Shown: positions 16,009 to 23,682 of the stretch, piece after piece
Layout: each line of letters opens with the position of its first letter
How positions within the stretch are numbered: the stretch's first letter is position 1
From: Sphingobium soli
Lineage (GTDB): Bacteria; Pseudomonadota; Alphaproteobacteria; Sphingomonadales; Sphingomonadaceae
Direction: 5' to 3'
Assembly: GCF_020782245.1 (NCBI RefSeq)
Contig: NZ_JAJGNP010000013.1
Span: 1 to 64,000 of the forward strand
Length of the DNA stretch: 64,000 nt
The notes under the pieces: model-generated
What the model was told of the DNA's origin: nothing
What the model saw: only the letters and a program-made list of their open reading frames with translations
The model's database searches: none
Translations under genes and position numbers: made by a program

Positions 16009-16809
16009 ATGGGCAATAGCGTCACCGGCAAGAGCATCATCGTCACCGGCGCCGGAAGCGGCATGGGGCGAGCCTGCGCCATCGAAATGGCGCGTCAGGG
16101 CGGCAAGGTCTTCGCGGTCGACGTAAACTTCCAGGCCGTTGAGGAAACCGTCGCGCAGATAATTGGGGCAGGGTTCGTCGGCGTTGCGCATCAATGCGAC
16201 CTGCGTGACCCCGAGCAGATCAAGGCGATGATGGCGAAAGCGGCGGAATTGTTCGACGGCATTGATGTCCTGCACAACAACGCTGCCGTGCATGAGACCG
16301 ACCTTACCGCGCAAACCTCGATCGAGGACCTCCCCGACGATCTGTGGGACAAGGTCTATGAGATCAATCTACGCGCCGTTTGGCTGGCGATCAAATATGC
16401 GGCACCCTACCTCAAAGCATCAAAGCGCGGTCCTGCCATCGTCAATGTGGCATCGACTGGGGCGTTCGTATCCTACCCCCAGGCCGGTGCCTATTGCGCA
16501 ACGAAGGGCGGCGTCCTGATGCTGACCAAGGCTGCAGCCGTCGATCTCGCGAAATATGGCATAAGGTGCAATTGCTATTGTCCTGGCGCTATCGATACGC
16601 CGATGGTTCAGAAATATTATGAGGCGGCGCCGGACAAGGACCTCATTCTGTCCGTCATGACCGGCTCCCATCTCATCCCGCGTCTCGGGCGACCGGAAGA
16701 GATTGCGAAGCTCGCCTGCTTCCTGGCCTCGGACGATTCCAGCTTCATCACCGGCGCCGCCTATGTGATCGATGGCGGCACGCTGGCCTGGCGCGGCGTC
16801 AACGCCTGA
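16009..16809 (+). CDS. Short-chain dehydrogenase/reductase 1 of the island
   Basis: This 266-residue classical SDR has TGAGSGMGRACA (coenzyme glycines), DVN at the end of beta2, NNAAV, catalytic S (VASTGAF) and Y-x3-K (AYCATKGG), and the C-terminal SFITGAAYVIDGGTLAW. It probably oxidises a secondary alcohol with NAD. Placed 10 bp after the zinc alcohol dehydrogenase, it may oxidise a stereoisomeric alcohol or a terpene alcohol such as borneol before the P450 step; this is inference. It is last in its operon: a strong stem-loop follows at 16827. Confidence 0.92.
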   Translation: MGNSVTGKSIIVTGAGSGMGRACAIEMARQGGKVFAVDVNFQAVEETVAQIIGAGFVGVAHQCDLRDPEQIKAMMAKAAELFDGIDVLHNNAAVHETDLTAQTSIEDLPDDLWDKVYEINLRAVWLAIKYAAPYLKASKRGPAIVNVASTGAFVSYPQAGAYCATKGGVLMLTKAAAVDLAKYGIRCNCYCPGAIDTPMVQKYYEAAPDKDLILSVMTGSHLIPRLGRPEEIAKLACFLASDDSSFITGAAYVIDGGTLAWRGVNA

Positions 16810-16826
16810 TCTTTAAAGGGCGACGA

Positions 16827-16856
16827 CGGCATTCCGATCATCCCGTTGGAATGCCG
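16827..16856. terminator. Bidirectional stem-loop between convergent SDR and CMD genes
   Basis: Perfect 9-bp arms CGGCATTCC 16827-16835 and GGAATGCCG 16848-16856, with a 12-nt loop, sit in the 55-bp convergent gap. They are followed by CTTGTTATT in the rightward direction and preceded by TTTAAAG. Confidence 0.7.
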
Positions 16857-16864
16857 CTTGTTAT

Positions 16865-17524
16865 TCACCCCACGCCCACATGTAGCGGCGCGTCCGCGGC
16901 AAGTTGCAGGCAGTCCTCGAGTGCGCGCCGTCCGGCCCCCAATTTTATGGCATTGGCCAGGTGCAGCCTGAAGCCCGGCATGAACCGATGCGAAGGCATA
17001 GCATCACTCGCCATAGCAAGCAGTTCCTTCGTGCGCGCCGACACCGTCCGCGTCTTCCACGGCACCGCGCAGAAGTCGAAGAAAGCCTCGAACTGCACTG
17101 GCGACAGCTTGAGCATCGAGCGCAGAAAGCCCGGCAACTCGTCTTCCATCCGATTCCAAAAAAGGTCGTTTCCGACGCGAGCATCCCATATCTGCTGCTC
17201 TTCAGCGGTGAAGGCAATCGCGCCGTCGCTCTCGGTCATACCTGCCTCATTTGTAATGAGGCTGGCCGTCAGCATCAGCGAATGCACGCCCAAGCCCGCC
17301 ATCAAAGAGACGATCTCCTGTATCTGCTGAGTGGTGGCGCCAAGTTCCAAAGCCGTGGCTATCGCGCGCCCACTAGCGGCCTTGTTCAATGACGGGAGCG
17401 CGCACGCCAGACCAAGCTGTATAAGCGCCCTGTCGACGGCGAATAGTGGCTCGCCATCGTCCACGCCTGCCTCCGCGATCAGCGCACTAAAGTCTCCAAT
17501 CTCCGCTCCCGACATCAAAGCCAT
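16865..17524 (-). CDS. Carboxymuconolactone decarboxylase (CMD)/AhpD-family protein
   Basis: The protein has about 219 residues from the ATG at 17524, preceded by GGAGA; a longer frame to 17605 would run through two operator sites and is rejected. It contains two CMD-like helical repeats, the first with VDRALIQLGLACALPSLNKAASGRAIATALELGATTQQIQEIVSLMAGLGVHS in segments and the second with SARTKELLAMASDAMPSHRFMPGFRLHLANAIKLGAG. The AhpD CxxC motif is absent, so peroxidase activity is unlikely. Members act in ring-cleavage metabolism or are uncharacterised. It is divergent from the TonB receptor and shares its double operator. Confidence 0.8.
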   Translation of the reverse strand: MALMSGAEIGDFSALIAEAGVDDGEPLFAVDRALIQLGLACALPSLNKAASGRAIATALELGATTQQIQEIVSLMAGLGVHSLMLTASLITNEAGMTESDGAIAFTAEEQQIWDARVGNDLFWNRMEDELPGFLRSMLKLSPVQFEAFFDFCAVPWKTRTVSARTKELLAMASDAMPSHRFMPGFRLHLANAIKLGAGRRALEDCLQLAADAPLHVGVG

Positions 17525-17539
17525 AATAATTCTCCGTTT

Positions 17540-17557
17540 TTCAACTCTGGTGTTGAC
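17540..17557. promoter_or_regulatory. Island operator site 4 (TTCAAC-TCTGGT-GTTGAC)
   Basis: This is the first of two tandem operator copies between the CMD gene (start 17524) and the TonB receptor (start 17660). Their centres are 34 bp apart, about three helical turns, which would allow cooperative binding on one DNA face. Confidence 0.75.
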
Positions 17558-17573
17558 GACCGAATATGCTTGT

Positions 17574-17591
17574 GTCAACTCTGGCGTTGAC
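17574..17591. promoter_or_regulatory. Island operator site 5 (GTCAAC-TCTGGC-GTTGAC)
   Basis: This second tandem copy has perfect 6-bp arms and is followed by GA as in sites 4 and 6 (GTTGACGA). Together with site 4 it is the only doubled operator in the island. Confidence 0.8.
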
Positions 17592-17659
17592 GATGGCAGG
17601 GCCAAATGAGTCCTCCACGTAAACTGGTCCTAACACGACCATGGGAGAGGGAGGATAGC

Positions 17660-20050
17660 TTGACCCAAGCAATTACGAAGCGACTGCGCCACATGAGCCT
17701 TCTGGCATCGACAGCACTCGTCGCAACGACAATGACTGCCGGAACAGCAAGCGCGCAGGAACCCGATCAGGCCGCTAGCTCGGCTCCCCGCGGTGGTGCG
17801 GCGGATATCGTAGTGACCGCCCAGAAGCGCGAGCAGCGTCTTAACGACGTCGGCCTCGCGGTGACGGCAATCGGCGGCGAAGCGCTTGAAAATCGGCAAA
17901 TCACGACCTTGTCGGACATCGCGACTGCGGTTCCTGGACTGGTCTTTTCCAATAGCGCGTCCAACACCCCAGTTTACACGCTGCGCGGCGTTGGCTTTAA
18001 CGATACGACGCTGGGGTCCTATCCCGACGTCAGTGTCTATCTCGACGAAGCCCCGCTCCCATTCCCGGTGATGACCAAGTTGGTGGGGTTCGACCTCGAT
18101 CGCCTCGAAGTCCTGAAAGGACCGCAGGGCACGCTTTTTGGAAACAATGCTACCGGCGGCGCGATCAACTTCATTGCGGCCAAACCGACCAAGTCTTTCG
18201 AGGCCGGGGGCACGGTCAGCTATGGCCGTTTCAACGCCATCGATGGCGAAGCCTATGTTAGCGGACCAATCTCCGACACGCTGGGTGTGCGTATTTCGGG
18301 CAAGGCTACCCATTCCGATGACTGGCAAAAAAGCTATACGACTGACGCGAAGACTGGCGGCAGCGAGAATTATGCCGGGCGCATCATTCTTGCCTGGGAA
18401 CCGACCGATCGCCTGCGGGTCAACCTCAACGTCAATGGATGGCTGGAGAAGGGCAAGCCGCCAGCGCTGCAACTGATCGGCGTCCGTAACGAAGGCCCCG
18501 GCAACCCCATAACCGGCTATCCGCTGGCACCGCAAAATGCGCGTTCGGCCGACTTCTCAACGAACATCGATCCTTATCTCGACAACAGCATGTGGCAGGC
18601 GATCGGCCGGATCGACTACGATCTGACCGACGATATTTCGGTGACCTCGCTGACATCCTATGTCGATTACAAACAGAAGATGGCGTTCGACGGCGACGGC
18701 ACGACGCTCAACAATGCGGATTTCCGCTTCTTCGGCGGCGGCATCAAGAGCTTCTCGCAGGAATTGCGTCTCGCCAATGGCGGCAATAACCCGTTCCGCT
18801 ACATTCTGGGTCTGAACTATTCCAGCGATCGTGCGCGCGACCGGTCGGAACTGGACTATCGCGACTCTACAATCAACACGGGAACGGCGGCGTTCGGCGG
18901 CATCTTCCGCTCAGGGTTCCGAGCCAACCAGAATATGAAAAATTACGCCGCCTTCGCCAACGCCGAATATGATGTGGGCGACCTGACCTTCAAGGGCGGC
19001 ATCCGTTACACCAAATCGAAGCGCGATGCGAACAGCTGTTTCTTTGGCGTTGCAGCTGAGGGGGCGAACCAACCGTTCGCGCCGCTCTACACCTTCTTCG
19101 CCAACCTGCTGCGTTCGCAAAACGGGCTGTCCCCCATCACCGTCACACCTGAACAGGCGCTAGGCTGTCTCACCATCGACAATACCGGACTTCTCGGTGC
19201 CGATCCGACCTTCTTGCCTGGTGAATTTGTGGGCAAGCTGAACGAGGACAACGTCTCTTGGCGTGCGGGTATCGACTACAAGCCGCGTCCTGGCATTCTG
19301 CTCTATGCTAACGTCGCCAAGGGCTACAAGGCGGGCAGCTTTCCGTCGGTAGCGGCCTCGACGACACAGCAGAGCCAGCCTGTGCGTCAGGAATCCCTGC
19401 AATCCTATGAAGCAGGCTTCAAGTTGTCGCTGATCGACCGGACGCTCCAGGCCAATGGCGCGATCTTCTACTACGACTATCGCAACCGCCAGATCCGTTC
19501 GAAGCTGCTCGATCCCAACTTTGGTCCGCTTGACGTTCTTGTGAATGTGCCCAAGTCCAATGTGAAGGGTCTGGAACTGGAGCTGACGGCCAATCCGGCA
19601 GATTGGTTCACCGCCTACGCCAACTTTACCTATCTTGATGCCAAGGTGAAGCGCTATACCGGCCTCAACCCGGAAACGCTGGCAGTCGGACAGAATTTCG
19701 ACGGCGCCGCATTGCCCTACACGCCGAAATATCAGATTGGCACAGGTTTCAGCGTCGATTTCCGGCTAAATGACAGCGTCAACGGTTTTGGCGGAGCTGA
19801 CCTGAACTATCGTAGCCAAACCAATGCGTTCATTGGTGCATCCAACCTGTTCGAGATCAAGGACTATGGCACGCTTGATCTGCGGGCAGGCATCAAGTCG
19901 CAGGACGACCGCTGGTCGTTCCAGGTCTGGGGCAAGAACGTGACCAACAGCTACTATTGGGACAACGTCGCGTTTTTCTTCGACACGGTAACGCGCTGGC
20001 CGGCTCGCCCGGCGACATATGGCGCAACCTTGAGCGTCAAGTTCCGCTGA
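17660..20050 (+). CDS. TonB-dependent outer-membrane receptor (candidate substrate importer)
   Basis: The protein has 796 residues from TTG 17660, chosen because AGGGAGGA precedes it and it gives a clean signal peptide (LLASTALVATTMTAGTASAQ); an in-frame ATG at 17606 would add 18 residues. A plug domain follows (IVVTAQKREQRLNDV as TonB-box-like region, LSDIATAVPGLVF, VLKGPQGTLFGNNATGGAIN), then a 22-strand barrel ending in TLSVKFR with the terminal aromatic. Sphingomonads use such receptors for hydrophobic and terpenoid substrates. Control by two tandem operators ties it to the island. The plug resembles the large sphingomonad receptor expansion rather than siderophore receptors. Confidence 0.93.
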   Translation: MTQAITKRLRHMSLLASTALVATTMTAGTASAQEPDQAASSAPRGGAADIVVTAQKREQRLNDVGLAVTAIGGEALENRQITTLSDIATAVPGLVFSNSASNTPVYTLRGVGFNDTTLGSYPDVSVYLDEAPLPFPVMTKLVGFDLDRLEVLKGPQGTLFGNNATGGAINFIAAKPTKSFEAGGTVSYGRFNAIDGEAYVSGPISDTLGVRISGKATHSDDWQKSYTTDAKTGGSENYAGRIILAWEPTDRLRVNLNVNGWLEKGKPPALQLIGVRNEGPGNPITGYPLAPQNARSADFSTNIDPYLDNSMWQAIGRIDYDLTDDISVTSLTSYVDYKQKMAFDGDGTTLNNADFRFFGGGIKSFSQELRLANGGNNPFRYILGLNYSSDRARDRSELDYRDSTINTGTAAFGGIFRSGFRANQNMKNYAAFANAEYDVGDLTFKGGIRYTKSKRDANSCFFGVAAEGANQPFAPLYTFFANLLRSQNGLSPITVTPEQALGCLTIDNTGLLGADPTFLPGEFVGKLNEDNVSWRAGIDYKPRPGILLYANVAKGYKAGSFPSVAASTTQQSQPVRQESLQSYEAGFKLSLIDRTLQANGAIFYYDYRNRQIRSKLLDPNFGPLDVLVNVPKSNVKGLELELTANPADWFTAYANFTYLDAKVKRYTGLNPETLAVGQNFDGAALPYTPKYQIGTGFSVDFRLNDSVNGFGGADLNYRSQTNAFIGASNLFEIKDYGTLDLRAGIKSQDDRWSFQVWGKNVTNSYYWDNVAFFFDTVTRWPARPATYGATLSVKFR

Positions 20051-20056
20051 CGCTTG

Positions 20057-20089
20057 CTCTCCCGCTCGGTGAAGGGGCGAGCGGGAGAG
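20057..20089 (+). other. Perfect 12-bp stem-loop after the TonB receptor
   Basis: CTCTCCCGCTCG 20057-20068 pairs fully with CGAGCGGGAGAG 20078-20089 around a 9-nt loop, 6 bp past the receptor stop. No T-tract follows and the next gene starts 31 bp on, so it is more likely an intra-operon attenuator or 3'-end stabiliser than a full terminator. Confidence 0.6.
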
Positions 20090-20119
20090 ACTTCTGCCCC
20101 GAAAGGAGAATGATTAAAA

Positions 20120-20578
20120 ATGACAGACAGCCAGATCTCGCAGCTTTTGGAGCAACAGGCGATCGAACGGATGATGTTCGAATATTCTTACTATCTCGAC
20201 ATGAACGATCCGACGAGCATGGCCACGCTCTTCGTGGATGATTGCGAGGTCAGCTATGCGCCCAATTTCGGCGCGGTCGGCATCGAGGCTTACAAGAAGA
20301 CGCTCGACGGGATTGGCACCTTCTTCAAGGGCACCAGCCACCATAATTCCAATGTCGTCGTCGACTTCGTCAGCGAAACCGAAGCGGACGTCCGCTCCAT
20401 CGTCTTGGCCGTTCATCGCTACACTAAGGAGCGCCCCGACGGCATCCTTTACGGCCAGTACTTCGATCGCGTCGTCAAGGTCGATGGACAGTGGAAGTTC
20501 AAGCGCCGCGAGCTGCGCACGACCATGACCACCGACTATCACGTCAAAGCTTCCAACCCCATCGGCCGGTTGGAATAA
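20120..20578 (+). CDS. SnoaL-like (NTF2-fold) protein 2
   Basis: The 152-residue protein has the SnoaL_4 pattern: ISQLLEQQAIERMMFEYSYYLDMNDPTSMATLFVDDCEVSYAP, a central THHNSNVV-like segment (GTSHHNSNVVVDFV) and a terminal VVKVDGQWKFKRRELRTTM strand pair. Related proteins include dehydratases, isomerases and the small subunits of ring-hydroxylating enzymes; no activity can be assigned. It begins the operon that continues with the two enoyl-CoA hydratases (7-bp gap), so a hydration or dehydration role on a pathway intermediate is plausible. Confidence 0.82.
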   Translation: MTDSQISQLLEQQAIERMMFEYSYYLDMNDPTSMATLFVDDCEVSYAPNFGAVGIEAYKKTLDGIGTFFKGTSHHNSNVVVDFVSETEADVRSIVLAVHRYTKERPDGILYGQYFDRVVKVDGQWKFKRRELRTTMTTDYHVKASNPIGRLE

Positions 20579-20585
20579 TCGCTCC

Positions 20586-21422
20586 ATGCCTCCCTATGAA
20601 ACCGTCAGGATAGAGCATGAGGAGGCGTTGAGCTGGATCGTGCTCAATCGTCCCGAGGCCGCCAACGCCTTGTCGCCGCAATTGCTCGACGAGTTCGGCC
20701 ATGCGCTCGAATTGCTTAAGCATGAAGGGGGCCCGGTCATCGCCATACGGGGGGAGGGCAGGGGCTTTTGTTCCGGCATCGATCTCGGAGGCTATGGCGG
20801 GGGCGACAAGGGGCCGGCAGATCCGATGGCCGACCGCGCCCGGCTTGAAGCCAACGTTGCGCGCTGGTTGCAGATGTGGGATCACCCAAAGCCCGTCATC
20901 GCGGCGGTCCATGGGTATTGCATGGCCGCCGCCGCACAGATGTGCGTGTTCACCGACATCACGGTGGTTGCCGATAATGTGAAGATCGGCGAACCGACCA
21001 TTCCCATAGGCGGCGGCTTCATTGCTCCCGCCTGGGTTTCCCTCGTCGGGCACAAACGGGCGAAGGAATTTGCATTCGTGCCGGGCAACTGGATCGATGG
21101 ACCCACCGCCGTCGAATGGGGCTGGGCCAATCATTGCGTTCCGGCCGACGACCTCATCGCCTGCGTCCGCTCGCTGGCCGAGCGCATTGCCCTCACGCCG
21201 CCCGAAGTGCTCAGGCTCAAGAAGCTTTCTATCAACCGTGCGGCCGAAGCCCAAGGCTTCCGTCAGTCGCTCTCCGGCATCGCCGAGATCGACGCGCTGC
21301 TGCACCTCGCACCCGCCGTCCTCGAGATCCGTGCCCGTATGAAGGACAAGGGCCTCAAGGCGGTTATCCAGGAATATAAAGTCGCGCCGACGAGCCCACT
21401 GGTCGCGCTAAAGGAGCCATGA
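20586..21422 (+). CDS. Enoyl-CoA hydratase/isomerase family protein 1
   Basis: This 278-residue crotonase-fold protein has the oxyanion-hole strands IAIRGEGRGFCSGIDLGGYG and AAVHGYCMAAAAQMCVFTDITVVAD, then GEPTIPIGGGFIAPAW with one acidic residue where hydratases have a catalytic glutamate. The usual GGG helix start is replaced by CMAAAAQ, so the reaction may differ from simple hydration (isomerase, C-C hydrolase). It sits 7 bp after the SnoaL-like gene and abuts the second hydratase gene with no gap. Role: probably beta-oxidation or C-C cleavage of the opened ring. Confidence 0.88.
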   Translation: MPPYETVRIEHEEALSWIVLNRPEAANALSPQLLDEFGHALELLKHEGGPVIAIRGEGRGFCSGIDLGGYGGGDKGPADPMADRARLEANVARWLQMWDHPKPVIAAVHGYCMAAAAQMCVFTDITVVADNVKIGEPTIPIGGGFIAPAWVSLVGHKRAKEFAFVPGNWIDGPTAVEWGWANHCVPADDLIACVRSLAERIALTPPEVLRLKKLSINRAAEAQGFRQSLSGIAEIDALLHLAPAVLEIRARMKDKGLKAVIQEYKVAPTSPLVALKEP

Positions 21423-22193
21423 ATGTCTGACATCGAATTCACGAAAGACGGCCATACCGCGCATGTGAAGCTCAACCGTCCGCAAGGTCTCAATGCGATC
21501 ACGCAGGAGATGGATGATCTGCTGCTCGCGGCATGGACCGACATCAACGACGACCCGGATATCTGGACCGTCATTCTTTCGGCTGAAGGCGAGAAAAGCT
21601 TTTGCATAGGTGCGGACGTCTCCGGCGGCGCCGAGCGCAAAACGCGCATGGCGCTGGCTGGTGGCCTGACCGGCATCGGCGGCCCGCTAGTAAAATTGAA
21701 AAAGCCCCTTATCGTTGCGGTCCAGGGCTTCTGCGTTGGTGGCGGTTTCGAACTCGCCATGTGCGCCGACATCATCGTTGCGGCCGACACAGCTCAGTTC
21801 GGTCTGCCCGAAACAAAGGTCGGCATCATCGGCGAATGCGGCGTCGTGCATCGCGCCGTGCGCCAGCTTCCCCACCATATCGCAATGGCTATGATCCTGA
21901 CCGGCGATCGCATCAAGGCGGAAGCCGCGGAGCGCTATGGTTTGGTCAACGAGGTCGTACCCTACGCCGATCTTGCTGCCACGGCGCAGAAATGGGCCGA
22001 CAAGATCAATGGCGCATCGCCGCTGGCCAACCAGGCCGCGAAGGTCGCGGCTCTCGATCGGCTCGGCTACCCGCTTGAGGTCGCCCTCATGACGAAGTTC
22101 GAGGAAATCGAGCAATATGCCGCGAGCGCGGACAAGCGCGAAGGCGAACAAGCCGCCGGCGAACGCCGCAAGCCGGTGTGGACCGGACGCTGA
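21423..22193 (+). CDS. Enoyl-CoA hydratase/isomerase family protein 2
   Basis: This 256-residue crotonase-fold protein has ILSAEGEKSFCIGADVSGGAE and the canonical AVQGFCVGGGFELAMCADIIVAADTAQFGLPETKVGIIGECG in consecutive segments. The acidic residues around the second oxyanion strand (ETKVGIIGE) are in place for hydratase chemistry. The start ATG immediately follows the TGA of the preceding hydratase. It would hydrate the double bond of the unsaturated CoA ester during chain shortening. The dodecin gene follows after 23 bp. Confidence 0.9.
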   Translation: MSDIEFTKDGHTAHVKLNRPQGLNAITQEMDDLLLAAWTDINDDPDIWTVILSAEGEKSFCIGADVSGGAERKTRMALAGGLTGIGGPLVKLKKPLIVAVQGFCVGGGFELAMCADIIVAADTAQFGLPETKVGIIGECGVVHRAVRQLPHHIAMAMILTGDRIKAEAAERYGLVNEVVPYADLAATAQKWADKINGASPLANQAAKVAALDRLGYPLEVALMTKFEEIEQYAASADKREGEQAAGERRKPVWTGR

Positions 22194-22216
22194 CCTAACC
22201 AAGGAGGAGCCAGGTA

Positions 22217-22441
22217 ATGAGTGATCATGTCTATCGGATTATTGAGATCGTCGGCTCCTCCACGTCGAGTGTGGACGACGCGATCAAGACCGGCATAGCG
22301 CGCGCCAGCGAGACACTGCATGGCCTGCGATGGTTCGAGTTGGTCCAGACCCGTGGACATATCGAGGACAGTCAGATCCAGCACTTCCAGGTCACATTGA
22401 AAGTCGGCTTCGTCGTCGACCCCGTGACTGGCTCCGATTGA
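22217..22441 (+). CDS. Dodecin (flavin-binding storage/buffer protein)
   Basis: The 74-residue protein matches the bacterial dodecin pattern throughout: VYRIIEIVGSSTSSVDDAIK, IARASETLHGLRWFELVQTRG, HFQVTLKVGF. The tryptophan in LRWFEL is the residue that sandwiches the isoalloxazine ring, and the downstream glutamine (QHFQVTLKV) also contacts flavin. Dodecins form dodecameric shells that hold and buffer FMN, FAD or lumichrome. Here it lies between hydratase and flavin reductase genes in an island with at least three flavin-dependent monooxygenases and ribBA, suggesting it buffers the enlarged flavin pool. RBS AAGGAGGAG is strong. Confidence 0.95.
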   Translation: MSDHVYRIIEIVGSSTSSVDDAIKTGIARASETLHGLRWFELVQTRGHIEDSQIQHFQVTLKVGFVVDPVTGSD

Positions 22442-22465
22442 ACGCCATACTGAACGAGGCGCCCT

Positions 22466-23626
22466 GTGTTATCTTCTCAGCAAGTCCTTTCCATCGACCC
22501 CAAATGGTATCGCCAGGTTCTCGGGCAATATCCGACCGGTGTCTGCGTGATCACCGCGACGGACAGCGATGGCGTTCCCGTATCGATGGTCGTGGGTTCC
22601 TTCACGTCGGTCTCGTTAAATCCGGCGTTGGTCGCCTTCTTTCCCGATCGCGGATCGAGCAGTTGGGCCAAGTTACGTGATTGTGATCATTTCTGCGTTA
22701 ATATCCTGGGCGCAGAGCAGGAGCCTGTCTGTCGCCAACTGGCGTCCAAGGACCCAAACAAATTTGACGGCGTCGCCCACCGGATTTCGGATCGAGGCTG
22801 TCCTGTCCTTGAAGATGTGGTCGCGTGGATAGAATGCCGACGCTACGCCATCACTGATGCTGGGGACCATGAGATGGTCACAGGCGAAATTGTCGCGCTC
22901 GACATCGCTGGCGGCGGACTGCCTCTTCTCTTCTTTCAGGGCGGCTATGGCCAGTTTGCCCCCGGATCGCTCGTCGCGAGCGAAGCGCCGGGCCTGTCTC
23001 TTGCCCAGCTTCGGCAGGTCGATCGGGCGCGCGCCGAACTGGAGCGTCTTGCCGCCGAAACCGGGGGACGATGCATTGTTACCGTCCGGGCCGGCGAGGA
23101 ACTGATCGTGGCAGCGAGTGCCGGACAGGGAAATGTTCCTGGCATCGCAACGCTCGTCGGGCAACGATTGCCGTTCCGCCTGCCGACCGGGTCGGTGTTC
23201 GCAGCCTGGCTCTCCGATCAGGAAGTCGGCCCCTGGCTTGGCCGCCACGACGTTCCGGTCCGCGACGCTGCGGCCACCGTTCTTGCCACAGTGCGCGAAC
23301 GCGGCTTCTCGGTCGGCCTTATCAGTGAGGCACAACGCATCTTCTCCGCGCAGCTGGCCGCTGCTGGTGACGACGAGATCGCTGTCGAGGCGCTGGAGGA
23401 GCTGATTTCCGACCTGGCCTATGATCCGGCCGAATGGACTGATGCGACCAAGGGACAGGCGCGGGTCGTCTCGGTGCCGGTTTTTGGTACCGACGGCGCC
23501 GTCGCAATGGCGCTGACACTCTATGGTTTCCCCAAGCCTCCAGAAGGCGGCATCGATATCTATATCGCGCATCTGATCGAAGCAGCCGCCCGCGTTGACG
23601 CGAGTCTTGGAGCCCGCGCGCAATAG
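22466..23626 (+). CDS. Flavin reductase (FMN-binding split barrel) fused to an IclR-type effector domain
   Basis: The 386-residue protein uses a GTG start 24 bp after dodecin. Residues about 10-165 are a flavin reductase-like split barrel (YRQVLGQYPTGVCVITATD, PVSMVVGSFTSVSLNPALVAFF, HFCVNILGAEQEPV, FQGGYGQF). Residues about 180-386 resemble the ligand-binding domain of IclR regulators (GGRCIVTVRAGEELIVAAS, VGQRLPFRLPTGSVFAAWL, RERGFSVGL, VSVPVFGTDGAVAMAL) but no DNA-binding domain is attached. It should supply reduced FMN to the luciferase-type oxygenases. The sensor-like tail could gate activity by a pathway intermediate, as in ligand-stimulated two-component reductases. Fold assignments are firm; gating is inference. 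Confidence 0.87.
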   Translation: MLSSQQVLSIDPKWYRQVLGQYPTGVCVITATDSDGVPVSMVVGSFTSVSLNPALVAFFPDRGSSSWAKLRDCDHFCVNILGAEQEPVCRQLASKDPNKFDGVAHRISDRGCPVLEDVVAWIECRRYAITDAGDHEMVTGEIVALDIAGGGLPLLFFQGGYGQFAPGSLVASEAPGLSLAQLRQVDRARAELERLAAETGGRCIVTVRAGEELIVAASAGQGNVPGIATLVGQRLPFRLPTGSVFAAWLSDQEVGPWLGRHDVPVRDAAATVLATVRERGFSVGLISEAQRIFSAQLAAAGDDEIAVEALEELISDLAYDPAEWTDATKGQARVVSVPVFGTDGAVAMALTLYGFPKPPEGGIDIYIAHLIEAAARVDASLGARAQ

Positions 23627-23682
23627 AATATGAACCTTCCGGGCGACAGCAGCCTATTCATTCAACTTTCAAGGAAACACCG

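Noticed and set aside
14643-16082. 479-codon frame antisense to the ADH gene
   Set aside because: Shadow of ADH; protein is low in hydrophobic order and lacks any motif.
20586-22193. Tandem hydratase genes as a recent duplication
   Set aside because: The two proteins differ strongly in sequence and in the oxyanion helix; they share only the family fold.
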